A stretch of DNA of 64,000 nucleotides from CAIWHR01 sp963734085 (GCA_963734085.1 CAVTFT010000010.1:124001-188000); one strand, 5' to 3'. Shown: positions 53,646-62,887, counted from the first letter of the stretch. A program made the numbers and translations. The notes: generated by a model from the sequence alone, not told the origin.

Positions 53646-53971
53646 AGCTCGCGGCCCTCTGCTTGCGAGATGACTCGGCTCAACTCGGCGCTCGATCATC
53701 GACCGGAACGACGGCGAATGTCGCACATCGTCGTTAGGTAAGGCGAAATCCTAGCGACAAATCAGACACTGCTGACAAACAAACTCATTGCCATCACCGA
53801 AGATAGCGTGGCGCTTCGGACAAGCGTGATTCCCGGGACAGCATCGCACGCCGTGGTTCACATTGACGCCGGAGTTGCAAGGGTCCCCAACCAGCGGTGA
53901 CGGTGTAACCGAATTGCTGACTTCAGGGCATCGATACGCAACAGCATTTGATTTGTTCAGGAGAGATTGTC
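53646..53971. other. Gap upstream of the PRC-barrel gene
   Basis: 326 bp with no convincing gene. It contains GTTAGGTAAGGC..TCCTAGC near 53729-53756, which echoes the GTARG and TCCTAGC parts of the modules at 50611 and 62888 but lacks their spacing. A promoter for the PRC gene is probably here. Confidence 0.35.
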
Positions 53972-54475
53972 ATGGTCACACGCACCACCCCTTCCCCCAC
54001 GGCACCGCGCAGCGCCGGCGGCGCGTCGATCGTCGGCACTGGGCGCGGCGACGGGCCCGGCCCCGAAGTTATGGATGCCGACACGCTGATCGGCGATTCC
54101 GTCGTCAATGCTAGCGGTGAGGACCTCGGCAAGATCGAGGCCATCATGCTCGATGTCGCGAGCGGCAGGATCGCTTACGCCGTTCTGTCCTTTGGCGGCT
54201 TCCTCGGCATGGGCGACAAGCTGTTTGCCATTCCATGGTCGGCGCTCACCCTCGACACCGATCAGAAATGCTTCACTCTGAGTGTCGCCAAGGAACGGCT
54301 CGAGAAGGCGCCCGGATTCGACAAGGATCATTGGCCATCGATGGCCGACACGACCTGGGCTACCGAGATTCATTCCTACTACAACACGACGCCCTATTGG
54401 GAAGACGAGCTCCGCTCAACCCGTGATCCGCGAACAAGCGCGGGCTCGGCGAGCAGGGATCCAAACGCCTCCTAA
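53972..54475 (+). CDS. PRC-barrel domain protein
   Basis: Protein of 167 residues. The PRC-barrel (about 32-110) reads DADTLIGDSVVNASGEDLGKIEAI and FLGMGDKLFAIPWSALTL. The C-terminal tail has HWPSMADTTWATEIHSYY. PRC-barrels bind RNA or protein partners in ribosome maturation and photosynthetic reaction centres; this free-standing type is common among stress genes. Shine-Dalgarno CAGGAGA; a terminator follows. Confidence 0.88.
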   Translation: MVTRTTPSPTAPRSAGGASIVGTGRGDGPGPEVMDADTLIGDSVVNASGEDLGKIEAIMLDVASGRIAYAVLSFGGFLGMGDKLFAIPWSALTLDTDQKCFTLSVAKERLEKAPGFDKDHWPSMADTTWATEIHSYYNTTPYWEDELRSTRDPRTSAGSASRDPNAS

Positions 54476-54498
54476 AGGACGGCGCAACGTCCAAACCC

Positions 54499-54534
54499 AT
54501 GGCCAGCGCGCCACGCGTCGCTGGCCATTTTTTT
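54499..54534 (+). terminator. Rho-independent terminator after PRC gene
   Basis: Stem ATGGCCAGCG (54499-54508) with CGCTGGCCAT (54519-54528), followed by a T run. It ends the PRC transcript and faces ppa on the other strand. Confidence 0.85.
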
Positions 54535-54597
54535 GGTCCACGGCCCGAAGCGCCCGCGGCGTCGTTGAGACTTTTGCCAGCCGAGCGCGTCGGTTAA

Positions 54598-55119
54598 TCA
54601 GGCAAGGTTCTGTTTCAAAAACCTTTCCGTCGCGCGCGCCGTTGCCCAGCCTTTTATCGTCAGTCGCTTTCCGGTCATGGTGGCCGCGGTGACGAAGAAC
54701 TGCTCGATCTCTTTTCGAGCGCGTGCCGGCAAATCGCGCGCCTCAACGAGTTCCTTGAGCGGCGTATGCCAAAGGGGCGTGGCGATGACGCGGTTGTTGA
54801 TCTCGGGCTTGCCCTTGCCCTCGCGCTGAACGACCTCGACCATGCCGAGCACGCGGCAAGGGAGCAGAACCCCCGGGAAGGATGCGGCGTCGTGCAGTGC
54901 CATTGCATCGATCGGGTCGCCGTCGTCCCCTCGGGTTCCCGGGATGAATCCCCAATCGAATGGATAGACGACGCCGAGCGGCAACGCCCTCGAAATACTG
55001 AACATTCGCAATGAGGCTTCGTAAGCGAGCTTCAGCGAAGCGCCGCGCGGCGACTCGACGATGACGCGCAACGCGCCGTGGTCGTCGTAAGGCGGAATCC
55101 TGGAGAGGTCTTTGCTCAT
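54598..55119 (-). CDS. ppa: Inorganic pyrophosphatase (family I)
   Basis: Hydrolyses pyrophosphate, driving biosynthetic reactions. The 173-residue protein has the signature GDDGDPIDAMAL (D-G-D-P-x-D), YPFDWGFIPGT and the catalytic Glu/Lys-rich segments of the soluble family I. It is last in a minus-strand run (DUF883-like, hemerythrin, short peptide, DUF6328, ppa). The N-terminus, IPPYDDHGALRVIVESPRG, is somewhat unlike the E. coli housekeeping enzyme, so this may be a second, stress-linked copy. Confidence 0.88.
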   Translation of the reverse strand: MSKDLSRIPPYDDHGALRVIVESPRGASLKLAYEASLRMFSISRALPLGVVYPFDWGFIPGTRGDDGDPIDAMALHDAASFPGVLLPCRVLGMVEVVQREGKGKPEINNRVIATPLWHTPLKELVEARDLPARARKEIEQFFVTAATMTGKRLTIKGWATARATERFLKQNLA

Positions 55120-55143
55120 ACGGCAGATGCCAGTTTGGATTCT

Positions 55144-55734
55144 TTACGACGACCGGGAGCCGCTCTTCGGAGATCGAACCTCTCGCGAACGGTCGTGCAA
55201 TCTTGCGAAGAACGGCTGCGCGAACCAAAGCCACGAGAGCAAGCCACCGACGGTCGCCGCCAATATCGTTGCGAGCGCCATGTCGGTCACGATCATCATT
55301 GCGACAAGATAGACATCGAGGCTGATCGCCAGCATCAACGCCGCCATTGCCCATGTGATGTCGCGCGACGCCAGCTGGATCCAGCGACGCGAAACCCGGT
55401 TCGCTTCGACCAGCCGGTGATAGGCCGCCGGCGCCATGATCAGGCCAACGGCAACGCCGACAAGCACCAGCGCGGCCAAGTGCAGCAGACGGCTCGCGGC
55501 GTCGAGATCGAAAAACGGGCGGTTGAACACCGCGATAAGCTGGAATCCGAAGAGCGCCTGAATCCCGGGAAGAACCATCCTCGCTTCTTCGTGCGTACTG
55601 CGCGCCTGATCTTCCAACGTCTCGGGCTGGACGCCTTCCTCGTGGCGCCTTGGGGCCGTACGTGCATCTTTGCGACGTGGTCGCCTCCCTCGTGCGCGCA
55701 CTCGTCCCGAGCCGACGAGATTTTCACGGGCCAT
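55144..55734 (-). CDS. DUF6328-family membrane protein
   Basis: Protein of 196 residues with four predicted helices. It contains EGVQPETLEDQARSTHEEAR, then VLPGIQALFGFQLIAVFN, the DUF6328 hallmark. The N-terminal 30 residues are Arg-rich and may not be translated. The function is unknown. It starts upstream of ppa with a 24-bp gap, so both may form one transcript. Confidence 0.78.
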   Translation of the reverse strand: MARENLVGSGRVRARGRRPRRKDARTAPRRHEEGVQPETLEDQARSTHEEARMVLPGIQALFGFQLIAVFNRPFFDLDAASRLLHLAALVLVGVAVGLIMAPAAYHRLVEANRVSRRWIQLASRDITWAMAALMLAISLDVYLVAMMIVTDMALATILAATVGGLLSWLWFAQPFFARLHDRSREVRSPKSGSRSS

Positions 55735-55831
55735 TTGCTTCGCTTTTGCGACGAGCGGGCCCGGCGCGATCGAACCGCCTAACTCGGCACACGACCGCTG
55801 ACGCGCTCGAACTCGATCGCGCCGTCGGGGG

Positions 55832-55906
55832 CTAGTGGTAGAACAGCCAGATCAGGATGATGATGGGTATTGGTACGCCAAGCAGCCAGAGAAGAACCGA
55901 GCGCAT
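55832..55906 (-). CDS. 24-residue membrane peptide
   Basis: ATG 55906 to TAG 55832, with a good ribosome site (GGAGG, 5 bp spacer). The peptide MRSVLLWLLGVPIPIIILIW is nearly all hydrophobic with a PIP break and ends LFYH. Similar tiny peptides with LLGVPIPIIIL seem to recur in proteobacterial stress clusters (remembered, not searched). It lies between the hemerythrin and DUF6328 genes, same strand. Confidence 0.68.
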   Translation of the reverse strand: MRSVLLWLLGVPIPIIILIWLFYH

Positions 55907-55982
55907 TGTGCCCTCCTTGGTCTATCGGGATTCAATACAGGTCTTTGCCGTTCCCTGTTCGAACGGGACCCCGAGCCGTCGC

Positions 55983-56537
55983 TTACCGCGTCGCACGTTG
56001 TCCGTTGCGCTTCGGCGATACCCGCCCCACGCTCATGCCGGAAAGAACGGGCACCTCGCCAGCGCCCAGCTCTTCCTTCCTCGCGAGAAGCTGCTCGCCG
56101 AGCGCTATGAGATCGCAATCAGCCTTCCGCGCCTTGGAAAATATCGTACTTTCTTCCTCGGATACATGGTGCTGGACGTATTCCGCCAGAACCGTGAATC
56201 GCGCCGCGAAGAGATCGTCCCCTGGCTGGGACGCTTCGAGCTGCCCAACGAGTTCCTTGATATGGCTGTGCTCGACGTCGGCCTCATCGAGCGCGTCGCC
56301 GGCGTCGGCACTTTCCCGAAGTGCCGGGTAGAAGATTTCCTCTTCGATCTGCGCGTGAATGCCGAGGGCCCTGCACGCAGCTTGCGCGACCTGCCGCATT
56401 CCAGCGCTGTCGCCACTCTTTTTCGATCGTTCGAACCGCTTGAACAGTTTCTTGGCCTCCGCATGGTCGTCCTCCAATACGTCGAGCGCGGTTTTCGTCT
56501 TCCGACGGCGCGCGATCTGTCGGGTGGCTCGGGGCAT
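55983..56537 (-). CDS. Hemerythrin HHE domain protein
   Basis: Protein of 184 residues with a four-helix HHE cation-binding domain (about 15-150): VLEDDHAEAKKLFKRF, HAQIEEEIFYPAL, VEHSHIKELV and YVQHHVSEEESTIF hold the expected His and Glu ligands for a di-iron centre. It may sense or store O2 or NO, or guard iron. The N-terminus is basic. It follows the DUF883-like gene by 24 bp. Confidence 0.9.
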   Translation of the reverse strand: MPRATRQIARRRKTKTALDVLEDDHAEAKKLFKRFERSKKSGDSAGMRQVAQAACRALGIHAQIEEEIFYPALRESADAGDALDEADVEHSHIKELVGQLEASQPGDDLFAARFTVLAEYVQHHVSEEESTIFSKARKADCDLIALGEQLLARKEELGAGEVPVLSGMSVGRVSPKRNGQRATR

Positions 56538-56561
56538 GTTCGTCTCCTTCTGCGCAATCGA

Positions 56562-56930
56562 TCAGAACCGCGCGAGACGGCCGAGCAGATAGCCGATGAC
56601 AAGCGCGCCCGCAACCGTCGAGATCGGACGCGCGCGGATCGATTCGCACGCGGCTTCGGTGACTCGCGTCCTCACTTGCCTCGCTTGCTCGGGGACGTTC
56701 GACGCCCATTCACTGGCCGTCGTCGCCGCATCCGCAGCACTGCTGACCGCCTGGTGCGCAGCTCCGCTCAGACGGTCGACACCGCTCGTCGCTTTTTCGG
56801 CAACACGGTCGACCGTTTGGTGAGCGGTCTGCGCGGCGCCTTCGACTCGAGCACCGGTTAATGGATTGGACAGCGGGTTCGTGGCGCCGCCGAGGGGTGT
56901 GTTGCCGCCTGCCGTAAGGGGTCGATCCAT
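56562..56930 (-). CDS. DUF883-like (ElaB/YqjD-type) membrane-anchored protein
   Basis: Protein of 122 residues. The middle is a helical Ala/Val-rich stretch (VEGAAQTAHQTVDRVAEKAT). The C-terminal hydrophobic helix RPISTVAGALVIGYLLGRLA matches the anchor of ElaB/YqjD family proteins, which tether ribosomes to the membrane in stationary phase. Start at ATG 56930 (AAAGGA upstream). First gene of the minus-strand stress run. Confidence 0.78.
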   Translation of the reverse strand: MDRPLTAGGNTPLGGATNPLSNPLTGARVEGAAQTAHQTVDRVAEKATSGVDRLSGAAHQAVSSAADAATTASEWASNVPEQARQVRTRVTEAACESIRARPISTVAGALVIGYLLGRLARF

Positions 56931-57216
56931 GGTGAATCCTTTCGGGGAAGTAACGCCGTTAAAAAAGCGGGCGCAGTCGCGTCCGTTTCGGTACTTTCGC
57001 CTTTTCTCCGCTATCGACACATCAGCGGGGTCTGAATCGTCCGTAGGACGAGGATGACGAAAGCGCCGGCGCGCGACTGCATGCCAAGTTCACGCCAGTG
57101 AGCCCTTCCTGGTCGGCCCGCTCCCTACAAGAGAATCGGACGCCGCCGACATTGGCGCCCGGTCGGACACGGTAGCTTCGGGCATCCGCCTTTCGCTCCG
57201 TTGCAATCGCACACCC

Positions 57217-58344
57217 ATGCCCCGAGAACACGCCACCCCGTTGAAAATCGCGCTGGTCGCGCCGCTGGCCGAGGCCGTTCCCCCGCGCCTCTACGGCGGC
57301 ACCGAACGCGTCGTCGCCCATTTGGCGGATTCGCTCGTCGACCTCGGCCACGACGTGACGCTGTTCGCAAGCGGTGACGCCCGGACCTCCGCGCGCCTCG
57401 TCGCGGTGCGCGAGCGGGCGATCCGGCTAGATCCCACCCCGCTCAAATCCGATGTTGCGGCACATCTCTCGCTGCTGCATGAGGTCCGCCAGCGTGCCGA
57501 CGAGTTCGATGTCCTCCATTTCCACATCGACCTCATTCACTTTCCCTTTTTCGAGCACAGCGCCGACCGGACGCTGACGACGTTGCATGGCCGCCTCGAC
57601 GTCGCCGACCTGGCGAACGTGTACCGGCGGTGGCCGCAATTCCCGCTGGTCTCCATTTCGGATAGTCAGCGCCAGTCCCTGCCATTCGCGAACTGGCTCG
57701 CGACGGTGCACCACGGAATCCCGCCGCGCCTGTTCGACTATTCGGCAGCGCATCGAGGGTACCTCGCGTTCGTCGGGCGCATTTCGCCGGAAAAGCGCCC
57801 CGATCGTGCGATCGAGGTCGCGCGGCGAGCCGCCGTCCCGCTCAAGCTCGCCGCCAAAGTCGACGCCGTCGACGCCACGTATTTCCGCGACGTCGTCGAA
57901 CCGCTGCTGAAGGAGCCGTACGTCGAGTTCCTCGGCGAGATCGGCGACGCCGCCAAGAGCGATCTCCTCGGAGGCGCCGCGGGGCTGGTCTTTCCCATCG
58001 ACTGGCCCGAGCCCTTCGGTTTGGTCATGATCGAGGCAATGGCGTGCGGAACGCCGGTGATCGCGTGGGATGTCGCCTCGGTCCCGGAAATCGTCGAGGA
58101 TGGGGTGACCGGCTTCATTGTCCGGTCCGTCGAAGACGCCGTTGCCGCGGTCGAGCGGATCGACACGCTCGACCGGGCGCGCATTCGGGCCACGTTCGAA
58201 CGGCGCTTTTCCGCCACGACGATGTCCAAGAACTATCTTGGGCTCTATTCCCGGCTCTGTCGTCCGGCGGGATCCGCGCGCGCAAGTGTGCGCCGCGGGC
58301 GCGGCGACCTGGCCGCGGACGCCGATGGCGCGCTACGCGCTTAA
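57217..58344 (+). CDS. Glycosyltransferase family 4
   Basis: Protein of 375 residues with two Rossmann domains: N-terminal PPRLYGGTERVVAHLADSLV, C-terminal GRISPEKRPDRAIEVA and the EPFGLVMIEAMACGTPVIAW block with the GT4 E-x7-E motif. It probably transfers a hexose from a nucleotide sugar. It overlaps the amylo-glucosidase gene by 20 bases, so the two enzymes likely work on the same glucan. Confidence 0.88.
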   Translation: MPREHATPLKIALVAPLAEAVPPRLYGGTERVVAHLADSLVDLGHDVTLFASGDARTSARLVAVRERAIRLDPTPLKSDVAAHLSLLHEVRQRADEFDVLHFHIDLIHFPFFEHSADRTLTTLHGRLDVADLANVYRRWPQFPLVSISDSQRQSLPFANWLATVHHGIPPRLFDYSAAHRGYLAFVGRISPEKRPDRAIEVARRAAVPLKLAAKVDAVDATYFRDVVEPLLKEPYVEFLGEIGDAAKSDLLGGAAGLVFPIDWPEPFGLVMIEAMACGTPVIAWDVASVPEIVEDGVTGFIVRSVEDAVAAVERIDTLDRARIRATFERRFSATTMSKNYLGLYSRLCRPAGSARASVRRGRGDLAADADGALRA

Positions 58345-60415
58345 GCACGACGAGGAATTTCTGGTCGCCAACGAGCTGGGGGACATTACCGGCGAGGGCG
58401 ACGGCCTGTTCTACAACGATACGCGGCTCTTGTCCCGCTTCGGCCTGACCGTCGGCGGGCAGGCACCGTCGCTGCTCGGCTCCGGCGTGAGCGAAGACAA
58501 CGTGTACTTCCGCGCCAACGTGACCAATCGACCGCTGCCGGACCTCGGCGGGCGCGTGACGCCGGAGGGGGTGATCCACATCGAGCGAGCGCGCCTGCTG
58601 TGGGAGGGCCGCCTCTATGAGCAGCTCACCCTGACCAATTATGGCGAGCGCGAGGTGCCGGCGCCGCTCCGTTTTCGATTCGCGACCGATTTCGCCGACA
58701 TTTTCGAAGTCCGCGGCCACACCCGACTCAATCGCGGCCGGATGCTGTCGCCGCGCGTGGACGCCACGGCGGTGACCCTCGGTTACGAAGGTGCGGACGG
58801 CGTCGTCCGCTCGTGCGTGATTGCCTTCTCGCAGCGCCCCGATCGCCTCCTCGAGGACGCCGCAGAATTCACGCTCGTGCTTCCCCGTCACGGCAGGTTC
58901 CAGCTCCACCTCGAAATCGGTGCGAAGCGCGAGCCGTCGCCCGATTGCGCGCGGTTCCGGAGCGCCGCCGCGCGGGCCCGCACGGCCATGCGGCACAAGC
59001 GCCGGCGCGGTGGTTCGCTCCACGCCGCGGGCGGACCGTTCCAGATGTGGCTCGAAAAATCGCGCGCGGATCTGGCGTTGCTCACCACCGAGTTGCCAAG
59101 CGGGCCCTACCCGTTTGCCGGCATTCCCTGGTTCTCGACGCCGTTCGGACGCGACGGCATCGTGACCGCTCTGCAATTGCTCTGGCTCGACGCGTCTCTT
59201 GCCCGCGGCGTGCTGCAATTCCTGGCGGAAACCCAGGCGCGGGAAACCTCCGCCTTCGACGACGCGGCTCCGGGAAAGATCCTGCACGAAACGCGGAAGG
59301 GCGAGTTGTCGGCAGTAGGGGAAATCCCGTTTCGCCGCTACTATGGCGGCGTCGACACGACGGCGCTGTTCGTGCTGCTGGCCGGCGCCTACGCGCGGCG
59401 GACCGGCGATCTCGGTTTCGTCGATCGGCTATGGCCCATGCTCGAGGCGGCGATGCAGTGGATCGATGGCGCGGGCGACTCGAACCGCGACGGTTTCGTC
59501 GACTACGCCCGCGCGAATCGCACGGGCCTCGTCAATCAAGGCTGGAAGGACAGCGCCGATTCGATCTTTCATGCCGACGGCGCGATGGCGGAGCCACCCA
59601 TCGCGCTCATCGAAGTGCAGGGCTACGTTTACGCCGCGCGGCAGGCGATGACGTGGCTTGCCGAACGGCGCGGCGCGGCCGAACGCGCACAGGAATGGCG
59701 GCGGCAAGCGAGACAGCTGCGTGGGGCGGTCGAGAAACGCTTCTGGCTTCCCGATCTCGGTTTTTATGCGATCGCGATCGACGGTGCTGGCCGGCCGTGC
59801 CGCGTGCGGGCGTCGAATCCCGGCCATTTGCTCTACACCGGCTTGCCTTCGCCGCAGCGCGCGACGCGGGTTATCGAGCAACTGCTGTCTGCAGCCTTCC
59901 ACAACGGCTGGGGGCTGCGCACGCTCGCCCAGGATCAGGCGCGCTTCAATCCGATGTCCTACCACAACGGTTCGGTGTGGCCTCATGACACGGCGCTCTG
60001 CGCCGCCGGAATGGCGGCGTATGGTCATCGCCGCGCCGCTGCGCAATTGATGAGCGAGCTGTTCGCCGCCGCCGTCCACTTCGGCATGCGGCTTCCGGAG
60101 CTCTATTGCGGTTTCGTTCGCACGGCCGGCGAGCCGCCCGTCGGCTATCCGGTAGCGTGTCTGCCGCAGGCCTGGTCGTCGGGAGCCGTGTTCATGATGC
60201 TGCAGGCATGCCTCGGCATCACGATCGACGGAACTGCCGGCGTGCTGCGAATCGATCGGCCGGAACTGCCGCGCGAGATCGATCATCTGTTGGTGCGCGA
60301 CCTCGCCGTCGGCAGCGACCGAGTCGATGTCGCATTCGAACGGCGCGGCGATCGGGTGATGGCCGCGCCGATCGGCGCGGTGCCGGCTGGCGTCGAGATC
60401 CTGGTGCGGGCGTGA
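58325..60415 (+). CDS. Amylo-alpha-1,6-glucosidase/glycogen debranching-type enzyme
   Basis: Protein of 696 residues. The N-terminal glycogen-debranching domain begins LKHDEEFLVANELGDI. The (alpha/alpha)6 GH-type barrel has FAGIPWFSTPFGRDGI, YYGGVDTTALFVLLAGAY, GLVNQGWKDSADSIFHADG and SYHNGSVWPHDTALCAAG, with the expected catalytic Asp/Glu residues. It cleaves alpha-1,6 branches or related glucans. Start at ATG 58325, inside the GT4 gene end; translation is coupled. Confidence 0.88.
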   Translation: MARYALKHDEEFLVANELGDITGEGDGLFYNDTRLLSRFGLTVGGQAPSLLGSGVSEDNVYFRANVTNRPLPDLGGRVTPEGVIHIERARLLWEGRLYEQLTLTNYGEREVPAPLRFRFATDFADIFEVRGHTRLNRGRMLSPRVDATAVTLGYEGADGVVRSCVIAFSQRPDRLLEDAAEFTLVLPRHGRFQLHLEIGAKREPSPDCARFRSAAARARTAMRHKRRRGGSLHAAGGPFQMWLEKSRADLALLTTELPSGPYPFAGIPWFSTPFGRDGIVTALQLLWLDASLARGVLQFLAETQARETSAFDDAAPGKILHETRKGELSAVGEIPFRRYYGGVDTTALFVLLAGAYARRTGDLGFVDRLWPMLEAAMQWIDGAGDSNRDGFVDYARANRTGLVNQGWKDSADSIFHADGAMAEPPIALIEVQGYVYAARQAMTWLAERRGAAERAQEWRRQARQLRGAVEKRFWLPDLGFYAIAIDGAGRPCRVRASNPGHLLYTGLPSPQRATRVIEQLLSAAFHNGWGLRTLAQDQARFNPMSYHNGSVWPHDTALCAAGMAAYGHRRAAAQLMSELFAAAVHFGMRLPELYCGFVRTAGEPPVGYPVACLPQAWSSGAVFMMLQACLGITIDGTAGVLRIDRPELPREIDHLLVRDLAVGSDRVDVAFERRGDRVMAAPIGAVPAGVEILVRA

Positions 60416-60480
60416 GCACGCGATCCTGAGTCCCCCTCCCGGACGCGTGCTGGAGCGGCGGAGTCCGCTCGTGGACAGGA

Positions 60481-61734
60481 TCAAGACGCAAACATTGCAA
60501 CGACCGCCGCGGCCATCGTCGCGGTCGCGAGCCAACCCGCCGTCTTGAGGCCGGGACGAGTCGTGTAGCGGCCCATGACGGCCGCATTTCCAGCAAGCCG
60601 CATCATGACCGACATGATTGGAACCGCCACAACGCCATTGATGACTGCGCTCCAGAACAGCGCCTTGATCGGATCGATTCCGGCGAAGTTGAGCGTCACG
60701 CCGCAAAGCGTGGCCAGCGCGACGATCGCGTAGAACTCGCGCGCATCGTGGAGCTTGAGATCGAGGCCGCGCTTCCACTGGAACGTCTCGGCCACCGCGT
60801 ATGCAGCCGATCCCGCGAGCACTGGCACTGCCAGCAGACCGGTGCCGACGATCCCAAGGCTGAATAACAGGAACGTGAACTCCCCGGCGACGGGTCGCAA
60901 CGCTTCGGCGGCCTCCGCCGACGTCTGGATCTCGGTGATGCCCGCGGCATGAAGCGTTGCCGCGGTACTCACGATGATGCAGAGCGCAATCACGTTCGAG
61001 AATGCCATCCCCACGACGGTATCGATCTTCATTCGGCGCAACTCCCATCGCCCCGATTGAGGGCGCGCGTTCTTCAGGGGGTCTGCGCCTGGGTTTGCAT
61101 CGACCTCTTCGACTTCCTGCGCGGCCTGCCAGAAAAATAGATAAGGGCTGATCGTGGTACCGAAAACTGCGACGACGACCGTCATCAGGTCTCGGCTGAT
61201 CGGCGTCCGGGGCCACGTCATCCCGCGGATGACCTCGATCCACGGGATCTCGACGGTGAACACGACGGCAACGTAGGCAAGGAGCGCGAGCGTCAGCCAT
61301 TTGAGCAACCGCACGTACCGCCGGTACGACATGAACACCTGCAGAGCGACGCAGATGCCGCCAAAGAATGCCGCGTACAGTTGCGGCGGGCCGCCGATGA
61401 CGAGGCGCAGGCCTTCCCCCATCGCGGCGATGTCGGCGGCAATGTTGATCGTATTGGCGATCAGCAGCAGGCCGACAATTGCGTAGAGGACAAGGTGCGG
61501 AAAATGCGCTCGAACGTTTGCCGCCAAGCCGCGGCCGGTGACGCGGCCGATACGCGCGCTGACCAACTGAATGCCCACCATGAGCGGAAAGGTGAGCACG
61601 AGGGTCCACGCAAGCTGGTAGCCGAACTGCACCCCCGCCTGCGAATAGGTCGCGATCCCGCTCGGATCGTCGTCCGCAGCGCCACTAATCAGGCCGGGGC
61701 CGAGTTGACCGAGCCACTGCCGCGGGTTTGTCAT
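60481..61734 (-). CDS. Nramp-family metal ion transporter
   Basis: Protein of 417 residues with about eleven helices. Helix 1 holds DPSGIATYSQAG, a variant of the Nramp DPGN motif; helix 6 reads SNVIALCIIVSTAATLHAAG, without the MPH metal-binding motif. This combination resembles the divergent Nramp-related Mg/Mn transporters rather than classic MntH; the substrate is therefore uncertain. Convergent with the debranching enzyme; SDR lies upstream. Confidence 0.85.
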   Translation of the reverse strand: MTNPRQWLGQLGPGLISGAADDDPSGIATYSQAGVQFGYQLAWTLVLTFPLMVGIQLVSARIGRVTGRGLAANVRAHFPHLVLYAIVGLLLIANTINIAADIAAMGEGLRLVIGGPPQLYAAFFGGICVALQVFMSYRRYVRLLKWLTLALLAYVAVVFTVEIPWIEVIRGMTWPRTPISRDLMTVVVAVFGTTISPYLFFWQAAQEVEEVDANPGADPLKNARPQSGRWELRRMKIDTVVGMAFSNVIALCIIVSTAATLHAAGITEIQTSAEAAEALRPVAGEFTFLLFSLGIVGTGLLAVPVLAGSAAYAVAETFQWKRGLDLKLHDAREFYAIVALATLCGVTLNFAGIDPIKALFWSAVINGVVAVPIMSVMMRLAGNAAVMGRYTTRPGLKTAGWLATATMAAAVVAMFAS

Positions 61735-61822
61735 AGGACGCGTGAAAAAAGCCCGGCGCAGTGAAGTCGATCGAAAGCGCTGCTTGGGACCCGACCGCGA
61801 CCGAACCGCCTTTCTGCCCGCG

Positions 61823-62740
61823 CTAGCCTCCGCTCGTTACACCACCCATCACTGGCAGCACGATGCCATTGACGTAGGACGAATCGGCATTCGAGGCAAG
61901 GAAGACGTAAGCCGGAGCGAGCTCCTCCGGCTGCGCCGGGCGCCCCATGGGGTTGTCGTTGCCGAACTCGGCCACGTCCGCCGGCGTCATCCCGGGATCC
62001 GAAGGATTGAGGGGCGTCCATACCGGCCCGGGAGCGACGGCATTGACGCGGATCCCTTTGTCCCGGAGCTGCTGCGCAAGCGTCTTCGTGAAGGCATTGA
62101 TCGCGCCTTTGGTCGCGGAGTAGTCGGGCAACTCCTTTGATCCGAGAAGACCCGTCACCGAGCTCGTGGCTATGATGGACGAGCCGGGCTTGAGATGAGG
62201 AATCGCAGCCCGAGCAAGCCAAAAATACGCGTAGATGTTGGTGCGGAACGTGCGATCGAACTCCTCGTCGGTGACGTCATCGAGGCTCTTGTTGCGCCTT
62301 TGATGAGCGGCGTTGGAAACGAGAATGTCGAGGCCGCCGAGCTCGCGGACGGTCCTCTCCACAGCCTGCTTGCAGAACGTCGGATCCGTCAGATCGCCCG
62401 GCAGCATCACGCACTTGCGGCCCAGTCCTTCGATCACGTCGCGCGTGGCATTTGCGTCCGACTCCTCCTGCGGAAGGTAAACGAAGGCGACATCGGCGCC
62501 CTCCCGAGCATAAATGACAGCGACGGCGCGACCGATGCCCGAATCGCCGCCGGAGACCAAGGCAACCTTGCCTTCGAGCTTGGCGGCGGCGTGGTAGCCC
62601 GGAGCCAGGAAATGCGGGCGGGGCCGCAGGCGTGACTCGAGACCAGGCGGTATCTGGTGCTGCCTGGGAAACGGCGGCGATGGTTCCGATCGCTTTGGCA
62701 TGCGCGCTCCATTCATTGCGGGATCCCCCGACACAGGCAT
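61823..62740 (-). CDS. SDR-family oxidoreductase (YghA-like)
   Basis: Protein of about 305 residues with a 55-residue polar N-terminal extension before the Rossmann motif GGDSGIGRA. The catalytic Ser is in ATSSVTG and the YxxxK in PDYSATKGA; AAHQRRNKSLDD is typical of stress-linked YghA/GsiB-like SDRs. The start at ATG 62740 is uncertain (frame open to 62857; ATG 62716 also possible). Upstream DNA has a degenerate GTAGG-type module. Confidence 0.85.
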   Translation of the reverse strand: MPVSGDPAMNGARMPKRSEPSPPFPRQHQIPPGLESRLRPRPHFLAPGYHAAAKLEGKVALVSGGDSGIGRAVAVIYAREGADVAFVYLPQEESDANATRDVIEGLGRKCVMLPGDLTDPTFCKQAVERTVRELGGLDILVSNAAHQRRNKSLDDVTDEEFDRTFRTNIYAYFWLARAAIPHLKPGSSIIATSSVTGLLGSKELPDYSATKGAINAFTKTLAQQLRDKGIRVNAVAPGPVWTPLNPSDPGMTPADVAEFGNDNPMGRPAQPEELAPAYVFLASNADSSYVNGIVLPVMGGVTSGG

Positions 62741-62887
62741 GACTTCCGGTCCTACGACGGATGACTGGGTTCGGTGCGTGGGTGCGATGGTGGCGGCCTC
62801 AAACGGGGGCCACCATGGGACGCCCTCTGATTCGCGCGTAGGACGTCGCCCAAACACACCGGACTGACCCGAAAGGCGACATCCGAG

